A stretch of 64,000 nt of DNA, from assembly GCA_041688015.1 (NCBI GenBank), contig JBDNIY010000001.1, forward strand, positions 744,001 through 808,000. Direction: 5' to 3'. The DNA is from Parvibaculum sp041688015 (lineage in GTDB: Bacteria; Pseudomonadota; Alphaproteobacteria; Parvibaculales; Parvibaculaceae). Both the position numbers and the translations under genes were made by a program. Numbering within the stretch: the first letter of the stretch is position 1; each line of letters starts with the position of its first letter. Under the pieces are notes generated by a model that saw only the letters and a list, made by a program, of their open reading frames with translations, was not told where the DNA came from and ran no database searches. Positions 42,507 through 51,629 of the stretch are shown in pieces.

Positions 42507-42974
42507 ATGAGTGGCAAGATCGAAGCACGGCTGAAGGAACTTGGGATCACCTTGCCAAAAGCGGCTGTGCCCGTAGCAAATTATGTCCCTTATGTCATTA
42601 CAGGGTCACTGGTTTTTATCTCCGGTCAAGGGCCTATGGGGCCAAGCGGCGTCGCCTATGCAGGCAAATTGGGACGCGATTTTGACATCGACGAAGGCAA
42701 GGCCGCCGCGCGCCTTGCCGCTCTCAATGTCATCGCCCAATTGAAGAATGCGGTGGATGGCGACCTTGATCGCGTCACGCGCGTCGTCAAGCTGCTGGGC
42801 TTTGTCAACTCGACCCCCGACTTCAACCAGCAGCCATTCGTCATCAACGGTGCTTCTGACCTGATGGTTGAGGTTTTCGGCGATGCCGGCCGTCATGCCC
42901 GCTCGGCGGTATCAACCCCCAGCCTGCCCGTCGATATTGCCGTTGAGGTCGAGGCCATTTTCGAGATTGGATAG
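42507..42974 (+). CDS. RidA/YjgF-family enamine/imine deaminase
   Basis: A 155-residue RidA-like protein: VFISGQGPMGPSG, ALNVIAQLKNAV, VTRVVKLLGFVNSTPDFNQQ and GRHARSAVSTPSLPVDIAVE, which includes the conserved arginine. This is the longer clade, with a KIEARLKELGITLP N-terminus. These enzymes hydrolyse reactive enamine/imine intermediates formed by PLP enzymes. GGAAAG lies upstream of the ATG. It is divergent from aguA and followed 27 bp later by the GNAT-like gene. Confidence 0.92.
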   Translation: MSGKIEARLKELGITLPKAAVPVANYVPYVITGSLVFISGQGPMGPSGVAYAGKLGRDFDIDEGKAAARLAALNVIAQLKNAVDGDLDRVTRVVKLLGFVNSTPDFNQQPFVINGASDLMVEVFGDAGRHARSAVSTPSLPVDIAVEVEAIFEIG

Positions 42975-43001
42975 AGCGGCGCGTCGAATTAAGCTTAGAT
43001 C

Positions 43002-44198
43002 ATGGGTGACGCAGAACAAGCCATCATCAAGGTAGCGCAAGGGCTGGGTGCGGTTGACCCTGCGCAATGGGACGCCTGCGCCAATCCGCCGGGCGAACCA
43101 TTCAATCCGTTTCTTTCACACGCCTTCTTGCTCGCGCTTGAAGAAAGCGGTTCTGCGACGCGGCACACCGGTTGGATGCCCTATCATCTTTTGTTTGAAG
43201 ACACATCCGGCGACCTCGCGGGCTGCATGCCCATGTACATCAAGGGCCATAGCCGCGGCGAATATGTTTTCGACCACGGCTGGGCCGACGCCTATGAACG
43301 CGCGGGCGGCAACTACTATCCAAAGCTGCAAGTCTGCGTGCCCTTCACGCCAGCAACCGGCCCACGCCTGCTCACCAAACCGGGACCTGGCCGGGCCGCC
43401 GCCGAAGACCAACTTCTCGCCGCCGCTCTCGAAGTCGCGCGCCGTACCGGTGTCTCGTCACTACACTTCACGTTCCTGCCCGAACGACAATGGACGCAGC
43501 TTGGCGAACATGGCCTGCTGCTTCGCAACGACCAGCAATTCCACTGGATCAATCACGACTACAAAACGTTCGATGATTTTCTCGCTGATCTGTCATCGCG
43601 CAAACGCAAGATGATCCGCAAAGAACGCGAAAAGGCCTTGAGCAACGGCGTCGAAGTCGAGTGGGTCACCGGCACCGACTTGACCGAAGCCCATTGGGAC
43701 GCCTTCTTTCAGTTCTACATGGATACCGGCCAACGCAAATGGGGCACGCCTTATCTCACGCGCGAATTCTTCAGCCTGATCAGCGAGCACATGCCCGATG
43801 ACACGCTGCTCATCATGGCCAAACGCAATGGACGCATGATTGCAGGTGCGCTGAACTTCATCGGCTCGGAGGTTTTGTTTGGGCGCAACTGGGGCGCCAT
43901 CGAACATCACCCCTTTCTGCATTTCGAGTGTTGTTATTATCAAGCCATGGACTTTGCCATCGCGCACGGCCTGAAGCGCGTGGAGGCAGGCGCACAAGGC
44001 GAACACAAACTGGCGCGCGGCTATCTGCCCGCCAAAACCTACAGCGCCCATTGGATCGAGAATGAAAGTTTTTCGTCCGCCGTGGCAGACTATCTCAACC
44101 GAGAACGCCAGCATGTCGAACACGACATGGAAGTACTCAACACCTTTTCACCTTTCCGCCATACCGACAACACAGCACACCAAGAGGATGACTTTTAG
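43002..44198 (+). CDS. GNAT-fold acyltransferase-like protein (DUF482/COG3146 family)
   Basis: A 398-residue protein. NPFLSHAFLLALEESGSATR, HRFVFDHGW-like GEYVFDHGWADAYERAGGNYY and FHWINHDYKTFDDFLADLSS (residues about 30-195), then RKRKMIRKEREKALSNGVEV and GRNWGAIEHHPFLHFECCYY and QAMDFAIAHGLKRVEAGAQG towards the end, fit COG3146, tentatively named peptidogalycan-biosynthesis proteins. The fold is related to FemAB/GNAT. No biochemical role is established for this family that I can cite. It is followed 2 bp later by the HIT gene, so the two are co-translated. Confidence 0.8.
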   Translation: MGDAEQAIIKVAQGLGAVDPAQWDACANPPGEPFNPFLSHAFLLALEESGSATRHTGWMPYHLLFEDTSGDLAGCMPMYIKGHSRGEYVFDHGWADAYERAGGNYYPKLQVCVPFTPATGPRLLTKPGPGRAAAEDQLLAAALEVARRTGVSSLHFTFLPERQWTQLGEHGLLLRNDQQFHWINHDYKTFDDFLADLSSRKRKMIRKEREKALSNGVEVEWVTGTDLTEAHWDAFFQFYMDTGQRKWGTPYLTREFFSLISEHMPDDTLLIMAKRNGRMIAGALNFIGSEVLFGRNWGAIEHHPFLHFECCYYQAMDFAIAHGLKRVEAGAQGEHKLARGYLPAKTYSAHWIENESFSSAVADYLNRERQHVEHDMEVLNTFSPFRHTDNTAHQEDDF

Positions 44199-44200
44199 AA

Positions 44201-44620
44201 ATGGCCTATGATCCGAACAACATTTTCGCAAAAATCCTCCGCGGCGAAGCGCCCTGCTTCAAGGTTTATGAAGACGATAAAACATTCGCCTTCATGGACG
44301 TGATGCCACAAGCCGAAGGCCACACGCTCGTCATCCCCAAATTCCCAGCGGAAGATTTATTTGATCTGGACCCGGACTATGCAGCCGCCGTCGCGCTCAC
44401 GGTGCAAAAGCTCGCACCAGCCGTGAAGCGCGCCTTTAAAGCGCCGGGCATCATGATCGCCCAACTGAATGGCACCGAAGCCGGACAGACGGTGTTTCAT
44501 TTGCATAGCCACATCATTCCGCGCTTCTCAGGCCTTGAAATGAAGCTCCACGCACGGCAAATGGCGGACTTTGAATTGCTGAAACAACATGCCGAACGGA
44601 TCAAAGCGGAGCTGAAATAG
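44201..44620 (+). CDS. HIT-family nucleotide-binding protein
   Basis: A 139-residue histidine-triad protein with FAFMDVMPQAEGHTLVIPK and the HxHxH loop TVFHLHSHIIPRF near residue 100. The family comprises nucleotide hydrolases and transferases such as Hint, which cleave AMP-NH2-type substrates. It is in an operon with the GNAT-like gene 2 bp upstream. An 8-bp hairpin (AAAAGCTC at 44685-44692, GAGCTTTT at 44701-44708) follows its stop and could end the transcript. Confidence 0.92.
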   Translation: MAYDPNNIFAKILRGEAPCFKVYEDDKTFAFMDVMPQAEGHTLVIPKFPAEDLFDLDPDYAAAVALTVQKLAPAVKRAFKAPGIMIAQLNGTEAGQTVFHLHSHIIPRFSGLEMKLHARQMADFELLKQHAERIKAELK

Positions 44621-44803
44621 GCATAGATTCGCGGGGCGGGGACAAGCGCACTTAAAGCTCGAAATAGGCACGAAAAAAGCTCGGAATTTAGAGCTTTTCC
44701 TGCACGAATTCGAGCCTTTCCTGCAAGAAGTCGAGGTGTTTGCGCTCTGAGATGTAAATCTCACGACAAAAAGCGGGCATATGTTTATTTTTTGCAGGAT
44801 AGA

Positions 44804-44838
44804 CAAAAAAAGGCGCGACCAGCGATGGCCGCGCCTTT
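44804..44838 (-). terminator. Rho-independent terminator of the VOC gene
   Basis: On the minus strand a stem of AAAGGCGCG (44830-44838 complement) and CGCGCCTTT closes around a 12-nt loop and runs directly into a T-run (complement of 44804-44810). It lies 19 bp after the stop of the VOC gene at 44858. Confidence 0.85.
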
Positions 44839-44857
44839 CTCATAAGTTGAAAAAAAC

Positions 44858-45229
44858 TTATGCACCCATATGGAAAGCAACGAGTTTGTTGCCGTCCAGA
44901 TCGCGAAAATAGCCACCGTAGAACGTGCTGCTACGCTCGCCCGGTGCGCCTTCGTCTGTGCCGCCCAGCTCGATGGCTTTGGCATAAATTTTGTCCACAT
45001 TAGCGCGCGAACCGACCGCCAAGGCGATCATGCCGCCATTGCCGATGCAAGCTGCCTCGTCATTATGTGGCTTGATGATCCCAAGCATCGGGCCTTGGCC
45101 ATTCGACCAGAGGATCAGCCGGTCGCCATCTTCCATCGCGCGCTTGGCCCCAAGTTCGCCGAGCAGCGCATCATAGAACGCACCAGCCTTTTGGCGATCA
45201 TTACTGCCGAGGGTTACATACCCGATCAT
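44858..45229 (-). CDS. VOC-fold protein (glyoxalase/bleomycin resistance/dioxygenase superfamily)
   Basis: A 123-residue single-module VOC protein: MIGYVTLGSNDRQKAGAFYD at the start, GNGGMIALAVGSRANVDKIY in the middle and YFRDLDGNKLVAFHMG at the end, where the final acid residue and histidine are typical metal or edge positions. The function is unassigned. The upstream SnoaL-like gene ends 35 bp before its start, so the two may form an operon. Confidence 0.88.
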   Translation of the reverse strand: MIGYVTLGSNDRQKAGAFYDALLGELGAKRAMEDGDRLILWSNGQGPMLGIIKPHNDEAACIGNGGMIALAVGSRANVDKIYAKAIELGGTDEGAPGERSSTFYGGYFRDLDGNKLVAFHMGA

Positions 45230-45264
45230 TTCATTCTCCCTGTTGATTTTCGTTTTTTATTAGA

Positions 45265-45648
45265 TCACGGCGCAAAACTGGATCGCGCCTTGATGCCCCA
45301 ATGACCATTTTCATTAGTCACGACATAGATTGAATCATAGTGCCCAATAACACTTTCGTCCTCGCGATATCGCGTGAAACGCGTGTCAAAATGCACTTTC
45401 TCAAGACCGGTGTGAATGACGTCGCGCCGATCCCATCCTGAATGATGCCAGCCCTCACCAAGCGCATTGTCAAACATCGTCGGCTTGTGAAATCCGGGTT
45501 CAATGATGGTCAGCGTATTGGATGCCAGACGCACGCTGGGGAAATTAAACGTCTTTTCCCATGCAGGCAAATCGCGCGCATTGAACGCGGCCATGAAGTC
45601 ATCAAGACAGGTCATAGCCGCATTAATGCTATCTGAAAAATCGCTCAC
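45265..45648 (-). CDS. SnoaL-like/NTF2-fold protein
   Basis: A 127-residue protein with a DFMAAFNARDLPAWEKTFNFPS helix near the start and a beta-rich C-terminal half (KVHFDTRFTRYRED, then GHYDSIYVVTNENGHWGIKA), typical of the NTF2-like fold. The start is GTG at 45648, with AAGGGA about 4 nt upstream, rather than the earlier ATG at 45693. Its function is unknown. It is probably co-transcribed with the VOC gene. Confidence 0.7.
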   Translation of the reverse strand: MSDFSDSINAAMTCLDDFMAAFNARDLPAWEKTFNFPSVRLASNTLTIIEPGFHKPTMFDNALGEGWHHSGWDRRDVIHTGLEKVHFDTRFTRYREDESVIGHYDSIYVVTNENGHWGIKARSSFAP

Positions 45649-45740
45649 TCTTTCCCTTCCATCAAATGATGCTGATTGTTTCTCAAATATCAATCAGTGT
45701 TTATTGGCAAATAAAAATACCTTTTGGAAACGAGAAAAAG

Positions 45741-46548
45741 ATGCCGAAAACGGTAATCCGACAAGCCGTTACTTGCGCCGTTATCGGAGTTTTTTTTCAT
45801 CCTCTTTCCCACCCGTTCCTACTCAAGTTCGAATGATCTCGGAATTCTATCCTCTGATCAAATAGCCTCATCTCAAAAAATCTACGTCAAAAACATCTAC
45901 CCGAAAAATTCATTCCCAATTTCTATGCGAATGCCGGTCTAACAATAGACGATCCAAACAACTCCAAATTTGAAGTCACCATCTTACGGACAAATACGAA
46001 TTCGTATGTCCAGAATCTTAATAAAATTTTCATGGCCGTATCACCTCTACTTCACGCAGCCTTTAAATGCGACGGAAATTTGGATCTGAAAAAGAAGAAT
46101 TCGTTCGAGATGATTGGAACGATTCCGACCAATAATCATGCTGCCCCATCAAGGATATTCAAGGACACTTGGAAGTTCCAGCTCTGCCAGCACCTCAGTA
46201 ACATCAATTTCCTAGTCGTCGAGACTCAGAAGGAAATCCAACAATTTCAACTTTTTTACATTGGCAAATCGGCCGCCGATGTTCAACTCTTGATAGACAC
46301 CAACAACGCCACATCCCTCCTCGCCGCAACCGAACTGGCCAAAGACGGCGCTCATTGATGCGAAGGTTACCGGGGGCTCCCCCGCAGCAGGGCGATGGAC
46401 CGAAGATTGGAGATATGCGTACTGCCGAAAAATCGGGACCTTTGGCGTGACTTTTTCGCCCTCACCAAATCTGGGTGACCACCGTAGCAACGCGCCCAAT
46501 GCGGGAACCATCTTTGACGCCAAGCTAAAGAACGTTGAACCCTTTTAG
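45741..46548 (+). pseudogene. Frameshifted remnant of a secreted-protein gene, unknown family
   Basis: Coding potential runs through 45741-46548 but changes frame at three points. The first part, from an ATG at 45741, reads a signal-like N-terminus MPKTVIRQAVTCAVIGVF, then a run of eight T (about 45787-45794), then another frame reads SSSNDLGILSSDQIASSQK and KIYVKNIYPKNSF. Near 45933 the frame changes to NAGLTIDDPNNSKFEV and FQLFYIGKSAADVQLLID, ending near 46350, where a further shift continues as LIDAKVTGGSPAAGRWTEDW and AYCRKIGTFGVTF to TAG 46546-46548. The intact product would be a roughly 260-residue secreted protein. The base composition is AT-richer than the neighbours. The family is not recognised. 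Confidence 0.6.
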
Positions 46549-46564
46549 AGCGCGACCCTCATAA

Positions 46565-46594
46565 AAACGGCCCGGAAAAACATCCGGGCCGTTT
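46565..46594 (-). terminator. Rho-independent terminator of clpA
   Basis: AAACGGCCCGGA and TCCGGGCCGTTT arms with a 6-nt loop, followed by T residues on the minus strand. It starts 21 bp after the clpA stop. The AT-rich pseudogene ends on its other side. Confidence 0.9.
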
Positions 46595-46614
46595 CATTTT
46601 ACCTCAGCCGCGTC

Positions 46615-48996
46615 TCATTCGACGAGCAGCGGCACTTTCGGTGTTGAGCCGCCGCCTTTGCCACCGATGTTGCCTTTGCCGCCCTTTTTCTTTCTAGGTG
46701 GCGGTGGCGAGCGCGGCGGGGCTTCCTCAATGTCGAAGGCCAGCGTGTCATCCTCGCCTAGCTTGACCTTGACGTGTCCGCCCTTAGTCAGCCGTCCGAA
46801 GAGGACTTCATCGGCGAGCGGCTTCTTAATCGATTCCTGAATGACACGCGCCAGAGGCCGCGCCCCCATCTGCTCGTCATAGCCACGCGTGGCCAACCAA
46901 TGATTGGCTTCCGGTGTCAGCTCGATCGTGACATTGCGGTCTGCAAGCTGTGCGTCAAGCTGCATCACGAACTTCTGAACGACATTCGCAATCACATCGG
47001 CAGGCAGCGACGAGAAGGGAATGATCGCATCCAGACGGTTGCGGAATTCCGGCGTGAAGAGCTTCTTGATCGCCTCTTCGTCGTCGCCCACGCGCTTGGA
47101 GCTGCCAAAACCGATGGCATTCTTCTGCGCTTCTGATGCGCCCGCATTGGTCGTCATAATGAGGACGACATTACGGAAGTCGATCTTCTTGCCGTTATGG
47201 TCGGTCAATTTGCCGTGATCCATGACCTGCAACAGAATGTTGAAAAGATCAGGATGTGCCTTCTCGATTTCGTCGAGCAGCAACACACAATGAGGATGCT
47301 GGTCCACGCCGTCGGTGAGCAATCCGCCCTGATCAAAGCCAACATAGCCCGGTGGCGCGCCGATAAGACGCGACACGGTATGACGCTCCATATATTCCGA
47401 CATGTCGAAACGCAGCATCTCGACACCAAGGATCGACGCAAGCTGGCGCGCAACCTCGGTCTTGCCGACACCCGTGGGGCCGGAGAAGAGATAAGAGCCG
47501 ATCGGTTTTTCAGGTTCGCGCAAGCCCGCCCGCGCAAGCTTGATCGAAGCCGCCAAGGCGTGAATGGCCTTGTCCTGACCGAACACCACGCGCTTCAACT
47601 CAACATCGAGATCTTTGAGTTTTTCGGTATCGGTCTTGGAGACGGACTTGGGCGGAATGCGCGCCATGGTCGAAACGACATTCTCGATTTCGACAACGCC
47701 GATGGTCTTCTTCCGGCGTGACTCTGGCAGAAGCATTTGCGAAGCGCCCGCTTCATCAATCACATCAATGGCTTTGTCCGGCAACTTACGATCATGCATG
47801 TACTTGGACGACAGTTCGACCGCCGACTTGATCGCATCATTGGTGTAACGGACCTTATGAAATTTCTCATAATAAGGCTTCAAGCCTTTGAGAATCTTGA
47901 TCGAATCCGGCACAGACGGTTCGGCTACGTCAATCTTCTGGAAGCGCCGGACCAGTGCCCGATCCTTCTCAAAGTGCTGGCGATATTCCCTGTAAGTCGT
48001 TGATCCGATACAGCGCAACGTGCCACTGGCCAAGGCTGGCTTCAGCAAGTTCGAGGCATCCATCGCACCACCCGACGTGGCACCTGCGCCGATAACCGTG
48101 TGGATCTCATCAATAAACATGATCGCGCCCGGATAGGCCTCAAGCTCCTTGATGACCGCCTTGATGCGCTCTTCAAAGTCGCCGCGATAACGCGTACCGG
48201 CAAGCAGCGTCCCCATGTCGAGCGAGAAGATCGTCGCATCGAGCAAAACGCCGGGCACCTCGCCATTGATGATACGCAGGGCCAACCCTTCGGCAATCGC
48301 CGTCTTGCCAACGCCGGGATCGCCAACGAAAAGCGGATTGTTCTTGGAGCGACGGCACAGGATCTGAATGGTGCGCTCGACTTCCTTTTCGCGCCCGATC
48401 AACGGATCAATCTTGCCCGATTTTGCTTTCTCGTTGAGGTTGACGCAATAAGCATCAAGCGCCTCAGTCGAGGGGCCCTTGCTGCGCGGCTTATCATGCG
48501 GCGCGGTCTCGTCCTCGTCGCTGGCACCACGCACAGGGCGGGCTTCGTTCATCTCGCCACGCTTGGCTATACCATGGCTGATATAGTTCACCGCGTCATA
48601 GCGCGTCATATCCTGCTCTTGCAGAAAATAAGCAGCGTGGCTTTCGCGCTCGGCAAACATAGCGACAAGCACATTGGCCCCCGTCACCTCATCGCGGCCC
48701 GATGACTGGACATGAATGACCGCCCGCTGAATGACGCGCTGGAAACCTGCTGTGGGTTTTGAATCCTCGCCATCATCAACGACCAAACTCGAAAGCTCAT
48801 TATCGATGTAATTTGTCAGTTGCTGCTTCAGAACGCCGGTATCGACATTGCACGCCTTCATGACGGCAGCCGCATCCTGATCTTCCAGCAGCGCGAGCAG
48901 CAAATGTTCCAATGTTGCATACTCGTGATTCCGGTCATTGGCCAAAGCCAACGCCCGATGTAGGCCTTCCTCCAGACTCCGTGAAAATGTCGGCAC
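46615..48996 (-). CDS. clpA: ATP-dependent Clp protease ATP-binding subunit ClpA
   Basis: A 793-residue class 1 Clp/Hsp100 ATPase: N domain repeats (residues about 1-145), AAA1 with Walker A GDPGVGKTAI, AAA2 with Walker A GPTGVGKTEV and the C-terminal D2-small domain. A glycine/lysine/proline-rich tail follows. ClpA unfolds substrates for ClpP and receives N-end-rule substrates from ClpS. The start is GTG at 48996, with GGAAAGG upstream. clpS lies 59 bp upstream in the same transcript. Confidence 0.97.
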   Translation of the reverse strand: MPTFSRSLEEGLHRALALANDRNHEYATLEHLLLALLEDQDAAAVMKACNVDTGVLKQQLTNYIDNELSSLVVDDGEDSKPTAGFQRVIQRAVIHVQSSGRDEVTGANVLVAMFAERESHAAYFLQEQDMTRYDAVNYISHGIAKRGEMNEARPVRGASDEDETAPHDKPRSKGPSTEALDAYCVNLNEKAKSGKIDPLIGREKEVERTIQILCRRSKNNPLFVGDPGVGKTAIAEGLALRIINGEVPGVLLDATIFSLDMGTLLAGTRYRGDFEERIKAVIKELEAYPGAIMFIDEIHTVIGAGATSGGAMDASNLLKPALASGTLRCIGSTTYREYRQHFEKDRALVRRFQKIDVAEPSVPDSIKILKGLKPYYEKFHKVRYTNDAIKSAVELSSKYMHDRKLPDKAIDVIDEAGASQMLLPESRRKKTIGVVEIENVVSTMARIPPKSVSKTDTEKLKDLDVELKRVVFGQDKAIHALAASIKLARAGLREPEKPIGSYLFSGPTGVGKTEVARQLASILGVEMLRFDMSEYMERHTVSRLIGAPPGYVGFDQGGLLTDGVDQHPHCVLLLDEIEKAHPDLFNILLQVMDHGKLTDHNGKKIDFRNVVLIMTTNAGASEAQKNAIGFGSSKRVGDDEEAIKKLFTPEFRNRLDAIIPFSSLPADVIANVVQKFVMQLDAQLADRNVTIELTPEANHWLATRGYDEQMGARPLARVIQESIKKPLADEVLFGRLTKGGHVKVKLGEDDTLAFDIEEAPPRSPPPPRKKKGGKGNIGGKGGGSTPKVPLLVE

Positions 48997-49055
48997 TTAA
49001 GACCTTTCCTTCCGCTGCGAGCGAGCCTGCCTGCGACTCGTATCTGCGTTAAACC

Positions 49056-49391
49056 TTACTCTCTCTCCATCGTGCATTGCAGCGGATGTTGGTGCTGCCT
49101 TGCAAAATCCATCACTTGCGTGACCTTGGTCTCGGCGACCTCATAAGTATAAAGGCCACATAGTCCAACGCCGTGTTGATGAACGTGAAGCATGATTTGC
49201 GTCGCGTCCTCGCGCCCCTTGTTGAAGAATTGCTCCAAAACAAGGATGACGAACTCCATCGGCGTATAGTCGTCGTTCAGCAGCAAGACCTTGTAAAGCG
49301 ATGGCTTCTTGGTCTTCGGCTTGGTCTTCGTGACAACGCCAACGTTCACGCCGTCGTCATCATCCCCAAGCCGCCTGTCGTCACCAGACAT
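49056..49391 (-). CDS. clpS: ClpS adaptor protein
   Basis: A 111-residue ClpS: a disordered N-terminal 30 residues, then YKVLLLNDDYTPMEFVILVL, KGREDATQIMLHVHQHGVGL and CGLYTYEVAETKVTQV with the conserved N-degron pocket residues. It delivers proteins with Phe, Tyr, Trp or Leu N-termini to ClpA. It is first in the clpS-clpA operon. Confidence 0.97.
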   Translation of the reverse strand: MSGDDRRLGDDDDGVNVGVVTKTKPKTKKPSLYKVLLLNDDYTPMEFVILVLEQFFNKGREDATQIMLHVHQHGVGLCGLYTYEVAETKVTQVMDFARQHQHPLQCTMERE

Positions 49392-49946
49392 GCTTCGTTC
49401 CTGCGCTATCGCTCAACAACCGGCCGTTCTCCCATCCCGGCAAGCCGGCTTTCGTCCAAACGGGTCCTTAATCGGGACCCAAATTCCAAATCACTCGAAG
49501 CAGTTAGCCTCGGTGTCTCTATTACATAGGTTAATCTCGTCAAATTCAAAGCCTGCCTGACGCTCCGCACAAATTTTATAAACGGCGCCTCGATCTAGGC
49601 CATCCAAATTTGCCAAATCAAGCGCTACGGCCACCATGCATGGGCGGCCTACAACCCGAATTAAACGCATCACTGCCCGACAGGTCGATGCGCCCCAGAT
49701 TTGAACGAATCTTTCTTCATGCCTTAAGAAAATCGAAACAGCCGGTCCTTAAACTCTCTGAAACCACAAAATTTACCGCAACCCCCCGGAATATAGACGT
49801 TTTTCGGTTTAAATATACCTCTGGGGGGATTCACATTCGGCTCTTATGGGCCTACAGTTTTTCTGCGGGGAAGAAAATATGGAATTCACGGACGCAGACT
49901 AAAGCGTCGCGTGACTGGCTTGAACGAGTTAAGGGGTTCTAGGGGT
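49392..49946. other. Gene-free interval between clpS and the D,D-carboxypeptidase
   Basis: 555 bp with no convincing gene. It contains a GGCC/GGCC palindromic patch around 49629-49649 and C-run/G-run arms near 49784 and 49821 that could pair. Promoters for clpS and for the carboxypeptidase gene must lie here; no ribosome-linked or RNA gene is seen. Confidence 0.6.
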
Positions 49947-51623
49947 ATGCGGGCGTTTGCGTTCACGGCATCGATGCATCGGTTAAAAACCCATGGTATC
50001 GATCTGCACAGAATTTCTATTTTCTGCGCGGTCGCTCTCACCGTATGCCTGACTGCGGTCAACGCCGAAGCTCGGACGCACAAAAAACAAGGCTTCGTTC
50101 CCAAGTCAGCTTCGCTGGTGATGGATGCCTCCAATGGACGCATCCTCTATTCGAGCAATCCCGACGAACAATGCTACCCGGCCTCTCTGACGAAAGTCAT
50201 GACACTCTATCTGTTGTTTCAACGGATGGAGCAGGACAAAATTTCGCTCAATACGCGCATGCCTGTGTCATACCATGCCGCCGCGCAGGCTCCCTCCCGC
50301 CTTGGGCTGAAGCCCGGCGAGACGATACGTGTCGAAGACGCTATACTGGCGCTCGTTACCAAATCAGCCAACGACATCGCGGTTGTGGTTGCCGAATATG
50401 TCGGCGGCAGCGAGAAAAATTTTGCAGCGCTCATGACAGCTCGCGCCAAATCCCTTGGCATGACGCGGACAAACTACGCCAACGCATCCGGCCTGCCCAA
50501 CAAACGTCAACTGACCACAGCGCGCGATCAAGCGATTCTTGCCAAACGCATCCAAGCTGATTTTCCGCAATATTACCGCTACTTCAGCACCAAGTCTTTT
50601 GCTTGGGACGGCCGCGTGTACAAAAACCACAATCATTTGCTTGGGAAATATGAAGGTGTGAACGGGCTGAAGACAGGCTACACCGCCGCGTCGGGCTTCA
50701 ACCTCACAACATCTGTCCATCGTAATGGAAAGTCCGTCATCGCCGTTGTGCTTGGTGGCAGGACGGCGCGCGCGCGCGACACTCAGATGGTCGCCATTCT
50801 GGATCGCACCATGCCAAAGGCTCTTGTCATGCGCGATACCACCGGCGCAATGATTGCCTCTGTCAGCTCGCCTGCACCGACCCCTATCTTACGCCCGAAC
50901 AGCGACGAACTGAATGCGCTGGTTGCCTCCATCGACGATCCCGATCCCGATGAAGAGTCCTACACAGGCACCGAGCAAGTCGCCAGCCTGACCTCGCCAG
51001 CGCCCATTCCCTTGCGTGCCGTAGTCAATGACACACCACCGCTCATCAAGACCGCCGTGACCACACCCGTGGCCCCGCCAGTCACCACAAAGACCGCCGC
51101 CCCGCTTGATCAGGCAACCGCCTATGCGCTTGCTGCTCTTGGCAAGGCCGAAGGCCCTGTCCGCCGCGTTGGCCGCGACCTTGGCAACCTGATCGTATCG
51201 CCCGCTCAAGCCAGCGAAGGCACGCAGGCCAGCTCACCTGTGGGCCTGCGAACAGTGGTCAATGAATCCACTAAGGTCACGCCGTCACGTGGCTGGACCG
51301 CTAACGACCCACTCATCCCTGATGGCACATGGGTCATCCAGATCGGCGCCTACACCGATCAGGGCGACGCCGTATCGCGCATCCGTGATGCGATCAAGGC
51401 AGCGCCCGCTGAATTGAGCAAAGCCGTTCCCGTCACCATTCCCGTCAAGGCAGCCGACAACCGCATGCTCTACCGCTCGCGCTTTGGCGGGTTCCAAAGT
51501 GAAAAAGAAGCGCGCAATGCTTGCGGCCGTCTGGCACGCGAAACGATCTCTTGCATCGCCATTCCGCCTGCCAATTGGGACATGCCGACGGCCTCGGACG
51601 CAAAATCCAAATTGCGCGGTTAA
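49947..51623 (+). CDS. D-alanyl-D-alanine carboxypeptidase with C-terminal SPOR domain
   Basis: A 558-residue periplasmic PBP5-type (S11) carboxypeptidase. A signal peptide (hydrophobic FCAVALTVCLTAV) precedes the catalytic domain with S80-x-x-K83 (PASLTK), S140-x-N142 (KSANDIA) and KTG near residue 230. A Pro/Thr-rich linker follows, then a SPOR domain (about 478-545) with WVIQIGAYTDQGDAVSRIRD and YRSRFGGFQSEKEARNAC. SPOR binds denuded glycan strands at the septum, so the enzyme probably trims peptide stems at division sites. ATG 49947 is preferred over GTG 49911. Confidence 0.9.
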   Translation: MRAFAFTASMHRLKTHGIDLHRISIFCAVALTVCLTAVNAEARTHKKQGFVPKSASLVMDASNGRILYSSNPDEQCYPASLTKVMTLYLLFQRMEQDKISLNTRMPVSYHAAAQAPSRLGLKPGETIRVEDAILALVTKSANDIAVVVAEYVGGSEKNFAALMTARAKSLGMTRTNYANASGLPNKRQLTTARDQAILAKRIQADFPQYYRYFSTKSFAWDGRVYKNHNHLLGKYEGVNGLKTGYTAASGFNLTTSVHRNGKSVIAVVLGGRTARARDTQMVAILDRTMPKALVMRDTTGAMIASVSSPAPTPILRPNSDELNALVASIDDPDPDEESYTGTEQVASLTSPAPIPLRAVVNDTPPLIKTAVTTPVAPPVTTKTAAPLDQATAYALAALGKAEGPVRRVGRDLGNLIVSPAQASEGTQASSPVGLRTVVNESTKVTPSRGWTANDPLIPDGTWVIQIGAYTDQGDAVSRIRDAIKAAPAELSKAVPVTIPVKAADNRMLYRSRFGGFQSEKEARNACGRLARETISCIAIPPANWDMPTASDAKSKLRG

Positions 51624-51629
51624 TGTCAG

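Noticed and set aside
46032..46358. Stand-alone 108-residue gene within the AT-rich remnant
   Set aside because: The same reading frame is coding-like upstream of the ATG and the following frame continues to 46548, so it is a piece of a larger broken gene.
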